Shown here: in pieces, positions 42,548 through 49,681 of the stretch
Numbering within the stretch: position 1 is the stretch's first letter
Layout: each line of letters starts with the position of its first letter
Assembly (NCBI GenBank): GCA_040218415.1
Contig: JAVJRN010000081.1
Span: 326,975-390,974 of the forward strand
DNA from: JAVJRN01 sp040218415
GTDB lineage: Bacteria > Bacteroidota > Bacteroidia > Cytophagales > Cyclobacteriaceae
Direction of reading: 5' to 3'
Length of the DNA stretch: 64,000 nucleotides
Made by a program: the position numbers and the translations under genes
Notes under the pieces: generated by a model
The model's database searches: none
The model's input: only the letters and a program-made list of their open reading frames with translations
What the model was told of the DNA's origin: nothing

Positions 42548-42940
42548 TTATAAAGAAGTCCCATATTGGTTAATCCATTTGAATGCACCTTCTAAGGTTC
42601 GAAAATATTCAATATGTATTGGACTATTTCTTTCTGCTTCTTTGTTGGCAAACTTGACACTCATTGTGGCTGGTTGGCTTCTTGGTACGACAAATGCGAA
42701 ATATTTTAAACCATACTCTATCGCCTTAGGAAACCATACCGTGTTAATCCAATCTAATATTTCTATAGACAAAACATCTAAGTCCTCAAGAATAGCGATC
42801 TGGATATTCGGAGATTTCTGCCTCCTCAACTCTTGTACTCTATTGGCCACCGACTGGAATTCTTCTAAGGTTAAAAGACCTTTGAAATTGGCAATAGTTA
42901 CTTGGTTAGTTTCATCAAAATAAACGTCTTCAGTGCGCAC
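42548..42940 (-). CDS. SpoIIAA/STAS-like small protein
   Basis: 130 residues with the alternating beta-alpha pattern of the SpoIIAA-like fold: an N-terminal strand pair (VYFDETNQVTIANFKGLLT), the helix EEFQSVANRVQELRR, the strand IQIAILEDLDVLS, and KYFAFVVPRSQPATMSVKF. The two-fold is common in Bacteroidota proteins of unknown function. Soluble, cytosolic. No neighbour gives a clue; the gene stands alone. Confidence 0.65.
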   Translation of the reverse strand: MRTEDVYFDETNQVTIANFKGLLTLEEFQSVANRVQELRRQKSPNIQIAILEDLDVLSIEILDWINTVWFPKAIEYGLKYFAFVVPRSQPATMSVKFANKEAERNSPIHIEYFRTLEGAFKWINQYGTSL

Positions 42941-43174
42941 TTTGCATCTTTTTGAAAGTTGGTTTTGAATCTTCTTCAGGGGTTGGCCTGAGGCTGAATC
43001 TAAATCTTGCTTTTTTTGATCTGCTCTATTGTGTGATTCAGACTAATAATTCAATTCAATTAAACTTATGACAATTAGAAAGTTAATCATTTCATTCCAA
43101 AGTAAACTCAATATCGCCCGATTGTATCTAGTGCGTTACAAGAGCTAATACCAGCCCACGCCAGTTTGTGTTTT

Positions 43175-44155
43175 TCACCATAAGTGATGCACTGAATTTC
43201 TAATGTAGGTTTCGTAAACACTCCGCACTTCGCTCATTTCTTTTTCTGACAAAAGATCATAATCACTTGCCTTGATGTTCGACACTAAATGAGTAAGCTT
43301 TGAAGCACCAGGAATCACACAGCTTACTTCGTCATGCATTAAAACCCACTTTAGCGCCGCTTGTGTTAAGTGGGTGCCAAAAATATCTTCTAATTCTTTG
43401 ACTGCTTTAAGTCCTAATTCAAAGTCAACACCTGAAAAGGTTTCTCCCTTATCGAACACTTCACCATTTCTATTAAAGTTGCGATGATCATCTTTGTGAA
43501 ACTCAGAGTTCCGAGAAAACTTTCCTGTGAGCAATCCGCTAGCCAACGGTACTCTTGCGATGATACCAATATTTTTCTTTTTGGCCTGCTCAAAAAATAA
43601 CTCATTGGGGCGCTGACGAAACATGTTGAAGATAATCTGCACCGTATCAACATTGTCGTATTCGATTGCTTTTAGCCCTTCTTCTACTTTTTCAACGCTT
43701 ACGCCCAATGCACCTATTTTGCCTTCTTTTTTCAAGTCATCAAAAAGACTGAAAATTTCTGGGCGATAATACACCTCCGTAGGTGGGCAATGCAATTGAA
43801 TCAGGTCGATGATTTCAAGGTCGAGGTTTTTCAAGCTAGACTCTACGAACGTTCTTAAAGCTTTGGGCGTGTAGCCTTCACTGGTGTGAGGATTGATTTG
43901 CCTTCCGCATTTGGTCGCAATATATATTTTTTGATCGCTGAATTTTACGGCTTTACCTACTGCTTTTTCACTTAGACCGCCCTCGTACACATCAGCCGTA
44001 TCGATAAAATTTATTCCTGAGTCGATCGCCTTATTTAAGATTTCAGCCGCAGTATTTTCGTTAAATCCTGATCCCCATTTTCCACCCACTTGCCAGGTGC
44101 CTAATGAAACCTCAGATATTTTATACCCAGTTTTTCCTAATAGTCTATATTTCAT
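43175..44155 (-). CDS. Aldo/keto reductase
   Basis: 326 residues, TIM-barrel AKR with the catalytic tetrad Asp52, Tyr57 (FIDTADVYEGG), Lys82 (ATKCGR) and His122 (IQLHCPP). The C-terminal GASKLTHLVSNIKA is the NADPH-binding motif. It reduces aldehydes or ketones with NADPH; the natural substrate is unknown. A perfect 14-bp palindrome 35 bp upstream may be a regulator site. Divergent from dnaX. Confidence 0.92.
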   Translation of the reverse strand: MKYRLLGKTGYKISEVSLGTWQVGGKWGSGFNENTAAEILNKAIDSGINFIDTADVYEGGLSEKAVGKAVKFSDQKIYIATKCGRQINPHTSEGYTPKALRTFVESSLKNLDLEIIDLIQLHCPPTEVYYRPEIFSLFDDLKKEGKIGALGVSVEKVEEGLKAIEYDNVDTVQIIFNMFRQRPNELFFEQAKKKNIGIIARVPLASGLLTGKFSRNSEFHKDDHRNFNRNGEVFDKGETFSGVDFELGLKAVKELEDIFGTHLTQAALKWVLMHDEVSCVIPGASKLTHLVSNIKASDYDLLSEKEMSEVRSVYETYIRNSVHHLW

Positions 44156-44189
44156 CTTTGTAAAAATTTAAAGTCATTGAATTCACCAA

Positions 44190-44203
44190 CTAAACTAGTT
44201 TAG
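44190..44203. promoter_or_regulatory. 14-bp perfect palindrome in the AKR-dnaX gap
   Basis: CTAAACTAGTTTAG is its own reverse complement. It lies 35 bp upstream of the aldo/keto reductase ATG and 69 bp before the dnaX GTG. The size and symmetry suit a TetR, MarR or HxlR dimer site. Confidence 0.45.
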
Positions 44204-44271
44204 ATTCTAATTGTGAGAAAAAAATATGATGATCTTCTAGCCAATGGCGGCAATATCGTTAATTTTCCGCT

Positions 44272-45393
44272 GTGGAAAGTTTTGTAGTATCAGCACGTAA
44301 ATATCGGCCGCTCGGGTTCGATGAGGTAGTAGGCCAAGAGCATATAACGACTACATTAAAGAATGCTATAGATCAAAATCACCTTGCTCAAGCACTACTT
44401 TTTTGTGGCCCACGAGGAGTTGGAAAAACTACTTGTGCCAGAATTCTTTCTAGAATGGTCAATGGTTTTGATGCAGATGGGACTGACGGTTCTACGAATA
44501 ACCTGAATATATACGAGTTAGATGCGGCATCTAATAACTCTGTAGATGATATAAGAAACTTGATAGATCAAGTGAGATATGCACCACAAACTGGTCAGTT
44601 TAAGGTGTATATCATTGATGAGGTTCACATGCTTTCCACTGCCGCTTTCAATGCTTTTTTGAAAACATTAGAAGAGCCGCCGAGCTATGCTATTTTCATA
44701 TTAGCCACTACAGAAAAGCATAAGGTCATACCCACGATTCTTTCGAGGTGTCAGATTTACGATTTCAATCGAATAGAAATCATTGATATCGTGAAGCAGC
44801 TTCAAAAAATTGCCAACACTGAGGGAATAGACGCGGAAGAAGAGGCGCTTCATTTAATTGCCCAAAAGGCAGATGGGGCTTTGAGAGATGCCCTCTCTAT
44901 GTTCGATTTGATCGTTACTTTTTCATCGGATAATAGGATTACTTATCAAAATACGATCAAGAATCTTCACATTTTGGATTATGATTATTATTTCAAAATG
45001 GCTGATTTTTTCTTGGCTGAAGATCTTAAAGGAGCCATGCTTCTTTTTGACGAAATTCTAAAAAAGGGATTTGATGGTCATAATTTTTTAGTAGGTCTTC
45101 AGGAACATTTAAGAAACTTGCTAGTGGCCAAGTCTCCAGAAACCGCCAGACTTATGGAGGTTACTGAGGCTTTTAAAGGTAAATATAACGCTCAGTCTAA
45201 TTCATTGGGAGATTCATTTTTGCTAAGTGGCTTATCATTGATTAGTCAGTTTGATTTGAATTATAAGGCTTCCAAAAACCAACGCTTGCATGTAGAGCTT
45301 TGCTTAATGAAGCTATCGCAGTTAAATCGTGCAGTGCGACTGGCTCAAATGGATACCAGCGACGGGTCAAAAAAAAAAGTAGTAGCAGCTTAG
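44272..45393 (+). CDS. dnaX: DNA polymerase III clamp-loader subunit DnaX, gamma form
   Basis: 373 residues from a GTG start (no in-frame ATG upstream; MESFVVSARKYRPL is the normal DnaX beginning). Walker A GPRGVGKT (46-53), DAASNNSVDDIR (84-95), Walker B IIDEVHML, sensor 1 ATTEKHK, SRC motif SRCQIYDF, then domain III to about residue 355. The frame ends at VVAA-stop just after a run of ten A. The Cys residues of the zinc ribbon, normally between about residues 64 and 80, are absent; the region reads NGFDADGTDGSTNN. It is the ATPase of the clamp loader that places the sliding clamp on DNA. The tau continuation is in the -1 frame. Confidence 0.92.
   Translation: MESFVVSARKYRPLGFDEVVGQEHITTTLKNAIDQNHLAQALLFCGPRGVGKTTCARILSRMVNGFDADGTDGSTNNLNIYELDAASNNSVDDIRNLIDQVRYAPQTGQFKVYIIDEVHMLSTAAFNAFLKTLEEPPSYAIFILATTEKHKVIPTILSRCQIYDFNRIEIIDIVKQLQKIANTEGIDAEEEALHLIAQKADGALRDALSMFDLIVTFSSDNRITYQNTIKNLHILDYDYYFKMADFFLAEDLKGAMLLFDEILKKGFDGHNFLVGLQEHLRNLLVAKSPETARLMEVTEAFKGKYNAQSNSLGDSFLLSGLSLISQFDLNYKASKNQRLHVELCLMKLSQLNRAVRLAQMDTSDGSKKKVVAA
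45369..45378 (+). other. Ten-A slip site for gamma/tau production
   Basis: An uninterrupted A10 run (in GGGTC-A10-GTAGT). The zero frame reads TCA AAA AAA AAA GTA GTA GCA GCT TAG. If the ribosome slips -1, or RNA polymerase adds one A, reading continues as AGT AGT AGC AGC TTA into the tau domain. Long A runs are the known slip sites of dnaX in Thermus (transcriptional) and E. coli (ribosomal, A6G). Confidence 0.7.
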
Positions 45394-45989
45394 AACAAGA
45401 TAGAGAGGCGTCACCTCACGTGCCGTCTGCACCTCAGAAAACAGAGAAAAATGCGCCTAGTTCAGAGCAGTCAAGCTCGCCCGCACCGCATGCGCCAAAA
45501 ATTAAAATCCCAAATCAAATAAAGAGCGATCAGCTCAAGGAAACGCCTAGCATTTTCAGAAGAAAGGCAGATAAGCCGGAGGAAGAAGCGGAAAAGGAAC
45601 CAGTACTTCCTGAAAGGCTGGAGCCATTTGATGAGCCACAGGTGATTCAGGCTTGGTCCGAATTCAAAGTCCTAAGACTGAAAGATGGAGCTGGCGATAC
45701 GGAACAGTTGGTATTGTCAAGAAAAGTCAATAAATCTGGAGTAAATAATATTCTTATTTCATTGGCAAGTCAGCTTGAAGTAAGCATTCTCGAAAGGTTT
45801 GAGCAGGATATAGTGCAGTTTTTTCGCAAAAAGCTCAACAATACCTTAATACAACTGGATAAACAAGTGGCAGAACAAAACTCTAGCAAAAAGCTTTACA
45901 CTTCTCGTGATAAGTTTGACCATATGGCAGAGCAGAACCCAATTCTAAAAGAACTCAAAGAAAGGTTAGGTCTAGATTTTGAATATTGA
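45378..45989 (+). CDS. dnaX: DnaX tau-specific C-terminal region, in the -1 frame
   Basis: 203 codons read from the -1 frame after the A10 run; fused to the gamma frame they give a 572-residue tau. The region starts with a Ser/Pro/Lys-rich linker (SSSSLEQDREAS, APKIKIPNQIK) and ends in a compact domain (VIQAWSEFKVLRLKDGAGD, LASQLEVSILERFEQDIVQFF, NPILKELKERLGLDFEY) like the C-terminal, polymerase-binding part of other Bacteroidota DnaX proteins. In frame it has an ATG-less beginning, and the earlier in-frame start at 45300 overlaps gamma, so it is not an independent gene. Sequencing error in the homopolymer is the main alternative. Confidence 0.75.
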   Translation, partial: SSSSLEQDREASPHVPSAPQKTEKNAPSSEQSSSPAPHAPKIKIPNQIKSDQLKETPSIFRRKADKPEEEAEKEPVLPERLEPFDEPQVIQAWSEFKVLRLKDGAGDTEQLVLSRKVNKSGVNNILISLASQLEVSILERFEQDIVQFFRKKLNNTLIQLDKQVAEQNSSKKLYTSRDKFDHMAEQNPILKELKERLGLDFEY

Positions 45990-46065
45990 GTTATATTTCC
46001 AATCAATAGCCAATTTAATATTAGATTAAAGCGTTTATAAACAGGCAAAATAAAAATCAAATACT

Positions 46066-46593
46066 ATGAAATTAATATTGAGTCTTTTGTTCCTCGGTTT
46101 TACATTATTGGTTTCAGCTCAGAGCAGAGATGAAAGCAAGGATATTGTTGCTCATATTGATGAATTGACTAAAATTTGGGATGCTGAAGCTAAGAACCTA
46201 GCGACTTATGAAGGGCTAGAGAAGTATTGTCAAGAAAAAGCATATAGAGATAATATTGTGGCAACTTTAGAGCATATTCACCACTATGATTCTGTGCTTT
46301 ATGATATCGTAACTCGAAAATACGACACGAATAAGGATAAAGAAGCAAAGGCAACTTTAGAAGACATCAAACTTCTAGAAGTGGAATACGCGACTTTGAG
46401 CTTTTTAAAATTTCTACGTAAAGAATGCGGAGGTTACAATTTCATTGAAAGTAACCTAACTAGCCCAGATTATAAGAAAGAGTACAAAAAGGAAGTTAAA
46501 CGCTTGGAGAACGAACAAAAGAAATATGTAAAAGCGATCACCAAGCAAATTGATTTAATTGATGAGCATGTGCATCATTTGAAAGGTTTATAA
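46066..46593 (+). CDS. Secreted helical protein of unknown function
   Basis: 175 residues with a signal peptide ending at SAQ (residue 19). The mature part is mostly helical and charged, with a Cys pair (Cys near 64 and 125, EKYCQEK and RKECGGYN), and a Lys-rich C-terminus KVKRLENEQKKYVKAITKQ split as KEVKRLENEQ. I recognise no domain. Monocistronic, 76 bp after dnaX and convergent with the RES toxin gene. Confidence 0.6.
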   Translation: MKLILSLLFLGFTLLVSAQSRDESKDIVAHIDELTKIWDAEAKNLATYEGLEKYCQEKAYRDNIVATLEHIHHYDSVLYDIVTRKYDTNKDKEAKATLEDIKLLEVEYATLSFLKFLRKECGGYNFIESNLTSPDYKKEYKKEVKRLENEQKKYVKAITKQIDLIDEHVHHLKGL

Positions 46594-46598
46594 TTTAA

Positions 46599-47045
46599 TC
46601 AAACAGTTAGCAGACGACTATCCCAGAAGTAATCTTCAACAGTCTTGATTTGCACTGAAGAAAATGCTTTGTGCTTTGTGTTGATAATATAATTATGCTC
46701 TCGAGGGATTACAGCCGATGGAACCTTTAGAATGGGTTGATTTAATAATTGATACCAATTGGCGCCTATCATTTGTGTCTTGGGATAGAAATCAAGCGTG
46801 CGCCAAGAGCTTGGAATATCGTTAATATGAATACTATCGAAATCATCCGGAATCTCTATTTCAAGTACTTTGAATTTCTTACTGAGTGCAATGCCAGAGA
46901 GGTTGACGAGCAACTCCAAGGAGGCTAAAGACCGACTTTCTGAAGTGTAAATAACAAATTGATCTTGATAATTCCATCTTCCAGGCCTTCCTGATGCGAG
47001 TAATTGACCTGCATATTTCTCAGCAACAATGCGATAGACAATCAT
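46599..47045 (-). CDS. RES-domain toxin (NAD+ phosphorylase type)
   Basis: 148 residues, whole RES domain: an N-terminal strand with MIVYRIVAEKYAG (Arg5), the GRWN motif, YTSESRSLASLELLV with the catalytic Tyr, Ser and Glu region, and VPREHNYIIN style C-terminus (SAVIPREHNYIINTKH). RES toxins degrade NAD+ by phosphorolysis and arrest growth until inhibited by the Xre antitoxin encoded upstream, here 3 bp away. Confidence 0.9.
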   Translation of the reverse strand: MIVYRIVAEKYAGQLLASGRPGRWNYQDQFVIYTSESRSLASLELLVNLSGIALSKKFKVLEIEIPDDFDSIHINDIPSSWRTLDFYPKTQMIGANWYQLLNQPILKVPSAVIPREHNYIINTKHKAFSSVQIKTVEDYFWDSRLLTV

Positions 47046-47048
47046 TTT

Positions 47049-47516
47049 TTAGGCATTATCCCCGAACTCAATTCCGGCAATTCTATCATCGACGAGTCTT
47101 ACACCAGAATTAGTATTGAGCAATGCCGCAGGTTTGAGCTTGGCTAGTTGGAAATTTTCGGTGTGAAGCCAACTTCCAAATGCTTCTGGGCTACCAAAAA
47201 CAGCCAGTCCATGTTTAATCAGTGCGGTAAGAATAATCAGATGTTCTTTAATATCAGGTCGAAGATTCGCGCCAGCTTCACGGTAATTTCTATATGTTTT
47301 TACATTTACATTGAGCCAGTCAGCGATGGTCTGATCAGAGCTTGATGTATTATTTTTAATAAATTCTAAATCCTCTTTGATATTATTACTCGATGTATTG
47401 TTTAATACGGACAACAATGTGGTAGGGCTCATAAAATCTACAGAATGGTAGCCAACTGCAGGTTCTTGAGCTTTAGCATCTAATTTTTCAGAAAGTGAGT
47501 AAATATTCCTTTTCAT
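47049..47516 (-). CDS. Xre/MbcA/ParS-family antitoxin with DUF2384 toxin-binding domain
   Basis: 155 residues from the ATG at 47516 (MKRNIYSLSEK); a start at 47534 adds six residues. The N-terminal half is an Xre-like HTH (SSDQTIADWLNVNVKTYRNYREAG); the C-terminal half is the DUF2384 toxin-binding domain (GSPEAFGSWLHTENFQLAKLKPAALLNTNSG, and the terminal RLVDDRIAGIEFGDNA). It neutralises the RES toxin and probably represses the operon through the palindrome upstream. Confidence 0.9.
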   Translation of the reverse strand: MKRNIYSLSEKLDAKAQEPAVGYHSVDFMSPTTLLSVLNNTSSNNIKEDLEFIKNNTSSSDQTIADWLNVNVKTYRNYREAGANLRPDIKEHLIILTALIKHGLAVFGSPEAFGSWLHTENFQLAKLKPAALLNTNSGVRLVDDRIAGIEFGDNA

Positions 47517-47543
47517 ACAGGTAAAAATACTCATAATAGTCTG

Positions 47544-47569
47544 GAATAAAAAATAACTTATTTTTATTC
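47544..47569 (-). promoter_or_regulatory. Near-perfect palindrome upstream of the Xre-RES pair
   Basis: GAATAAAAA (47544-47552) and TTTTTATTC (47561-47569) are exact inverted arms around an 8-bp centre that is itself nearly symmetrical. It is 28 bp upstream of the antitoxin ATG, the usual place for autoregulation of a toxin-antitoxin operon. Confidence 0.5.
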
Positions 47570-47659
47570 ATTGCGTATAAAACCCACAGAAAGCAGGTAG
47601 CAATTACCTGTCAAATGATGCGGCAATGACCAAACCCAAAGTAGATTGTCGCTAGAGCG

Positions 47660-47684
47660 GGCTAACTTTTGTTAGTCTTTTTTT
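47660..47684 (+). terminator. Hairpin with U-tract overlapping the M24 gene end
   Basis: GGCTAAC, loop TTTT, GTTAGTC, then TTTTTTT: a 7-bp stem including one G-T pair with a plus-strand T run. It overlaps the stop codon of the minus-strand M24 gene and points away from the toxin-antitoxin genes. No plus-strand gene ends here, so its use is unclear. Confidence 0.35.
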
Positions 47685-48364
47685 ATGTCCTTTGAGGTAA
47701 GAAGTTGTTCGGTAAAACCGCCAATTTTGAGGTTTTCGTCAATGAAATGTATTTCTAGGATCCAGTCTCGCTCATTTCCTGACTTATCAGGAAGTTTCAT
47801 ATTTTGATGATTTTCTGGATGTATATAGTTGTCTTTTATTTCTTTATCCAGCTTTTCATGGGGAAAATGACCGATAATATGTCCGGCAATTTCACCTCCG
47901 AATTTCCAACCTTTGGATTCCGCATTAGCTACTGCCAAATGGTACAATTCTGATCCAGTGATACTTTTTCTCCTATCAAATTCATTTTTAACCTCTTGCC
48001 AGGCGATCATGATGTCCGATTGTAATTGGATTTTTTTAGGATCACTACCGAGCACAAAAGTCCTTCCAAAATCAGCCTCCCATTCTTCGAATATGGGTCC
48101 AAAATCGAGAAATAAAATATCATCTTCTTGGATGGTTTGCATAGGTGGGTTGTGGTGATAAGGCAATAAAGTGTTCTCCCCACATCTAACAAGCCTTTTG
48201 TGCCAGTATTTTTTAATGCCAAACATATCAAAGGCTAGGTCAAAAACTTCGTCACTGAGTTCTTCCTCTGTTTTACCTGGGATGATTAATTTATTCGTTT
48301 CAATGGCTTCAAAAAGCCGAGCAGCTTTTTCTTCTGCTTCCAAAAGTAGATGTCTGTCTTGCAT
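47672..48364 (-). CDS. M24-family metallopeptidase (aminopeptidase P/methionine aminopeptidase-like, single domain)
   Basis: 230 residues, pita-bread fold only, lacking the N-terminal domain of aminopeptidase P. Metal ligands: Asp87 (LDFGP), Asp98 (ADFGRT), His166 (IIGHFPHE), Glu204 (ILEIHF) and Glu219 (GFTEQ). A two-metal aminopeptidase or a creatinase-like hydrolase is expected; the substrate is unknown. Single gene, divergent from the membrane protein at 48460. Confidence 0.87.
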   Translation of the reverse strand: MQDRHLLLEAEEKAARLFEAIETNKLIIPGKTEEELSDEVFDLAFDMFGIKKYWHKRLVRCGENTLLPYHHNPPMQTIQEDDILFLDFGPIFEEWEADFGRTFVLGSDPKKIQLQSDIMIAWQEVKNEFDRRKSITGSELYHLAVANAESKGWKFGGEIAGHIIGHFPHEKLDKEIKDNYIHPENHQNMKLPDKSGNERDWILEIHFIDENLKIGGFTEQLLTSKDIKKD

Positions 48365-48459
48365 GTTGGAGAATTAATACACAATTCGGCAACTTAATTA
48401 TTGATCGCTACAACTAATGTTTGATTAAGAATTATTTTCGCTCAGAACATAACTTCTAC

Positions 48460-49161
48460 ATGGATTACTTAAAAAGCAGACCTTTATCTATTCTAGGATT
48501 ATTCGCTATTCCCCTTTTGATTTTCCTCTTTTGGATGAGTCAGTATTTTCCAAGCTTGGCAGTAAATGGCTTTCAAAATATCATCATTGCCTTGGAATTT
48601 ATTTCCAATGAGTCTGATGTTGCGATCATTTTTGAATCACTTAATCCTACTTTGATCGAAAGTATTGACGTAGGAAATAGGATTGATTTTGGGTTTATGC
48701 TGGTTTACAGCACGTTTTTCTTTTTTCTTTTTCGAAAATTGAAAGAACTCCACCAATATGAATATGCCACGATTGGGCAAGTTTTAGCTTTTGTAATGCT
48801 ACTAGGAGATGCCATAGAGAATTTCCAACTTTTTACGATTACAGGAGCTTATCCTTTAGCCGATTTTAAATCAGTAGAAACTTCTATTGCGATTTTGAAA
48901 GTGGCCACATGGTCAAAATGGTTGAGCATAGCTTCTTCCGTGGCTTTGGTTGGAGGAGCTATTTGGGAAAACTATAATGTCGCTGCGAAAATCTTATCCC
49001 TGGTACTGAGTATCCCGATTATTTTAGGCGGCCATTCTCTGGTTCAGCTTGATGCAAGTGCTATAGAACTTTTTACGGCTTCCATTTTTCTGTCAATCGG
49101 CTTGTTGGTAATTAGCTGTTTTTTCTTAAAACCTGTAATTCTCAAAACAAAAATCAGCTAG
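48460..49161 (+). CDS. Polytopic membrane protein of unknown function
   Basis: 233 residues from the ATG at 48460 (MDYLKSRPLSILG); an in-frame TTG at 48421 would add 13. About seven hydrophobic helices (for instance SILGLFAIPLLIFLFW and FLSIGLLVISCFFL). No family recognised; the central part has an acidic helix-loop near residue 60 (SNESDVAIIFESLNPT). Its 3' end overlaps the convergent Dabb gene by 8 bp. Confidence 0.65.
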   Translation: MDYLKSRPLSILGLFAIPLLIFLFWMSQYFPSLAVNGFQNIIIALEFISNESDVAIIFESLNPTLIESIDVGNRIDFGFMLVYSTFFFFLFRKLKELHQYEYATIGQVLAFVMLLGDAIENFQLFTITGAYPLADFKSVETSIAILKVATWSKWLSIASSVALVGGAIWENYNVAAKILSLVLSIPIILGGHSLVQLDASAIELFTASIFLSIGLLVISCFFLKPVILKTKIS

Positions 49162-49549
49162 GATATTCGAGGGAATCGTAAATGACCACTTTGTCCCAGC
49201 TATTTTTTCTTTCTTCAACGTAGGCAAGGTGTGCTGGATGTTCTTGATAAATATCTTGATCAGCCTTATTCTTAAAAGTGACCACCAAACATACCGAGTA
49301 AGAGTTGTTAACAACTTCCCTTGGTGTCATGGCCGGCGTGCCTACATGGTATGATTTAACCACTTTCACCTTATCAAGAAATCCGCGTGTACCAGCAATA
49401 AAATCTGCCAAATTGGTGTCATTTTTTAACCAGAAAAGGACCGTATGCACAAACTTTCCCTTCATTTTGTCTTCTGCAGTGAGTATTGTCGGTGCAGCAG
49501 CTAGACCTGAAGCAATGAGTAAACGTTTAATAAAATTTCGTTTGTTCAT
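49154..49549 (-). CDS. Dabb-family protein (stress-responsive A/B barrel) with export-like leader
   Basis: 131 residues. Residues about 32-130 are the Dabb domain (FVHTVLFWLKND, VVKSYHVGTPA, YSVCLVVTFKN, HPAHLAYVEE). The first 30 residues, NKRNFIKRLLIASGLAAAP, look like a weak Tat or Sec leader (K-R-N-F-I-K pattern, not a full twin-Arg), unusual for this normally cytosolic family. Function unknown. Confidence 0.85.
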   Translation of the reverse strand: MNKRNFIKRLLIASGLAAAPTILTAEDKMKGKFVHTVLFWLKNDTNLADFIAGTRGFLDKVKVVKSYHVGTPAMTPREVVNNSYSVCLVVTFKNKADQDIYQEHPAHLAYVEERKNSWDKVVIYDSLEYPS

Positions 49550-49681
49550 AATAAATGCGCAATTGATAAGACTATTAGACCATTAACATAATTAATCTTT
49601 CTGTCTTGATGAAATTAAATACTTTAGTTAACAAATAGATCAAGTATCTATTCAATTATCTAACAGACAAATTTATAAGCA

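Noticed and set aside
45300..45989. Separate gene downstream of dnaX
   Set aside because: Its first 26 codons overlap the gamma frame out of phase and have no start context; the rest is the tau C-terminal domain, better explained by slippage at the A10 run.
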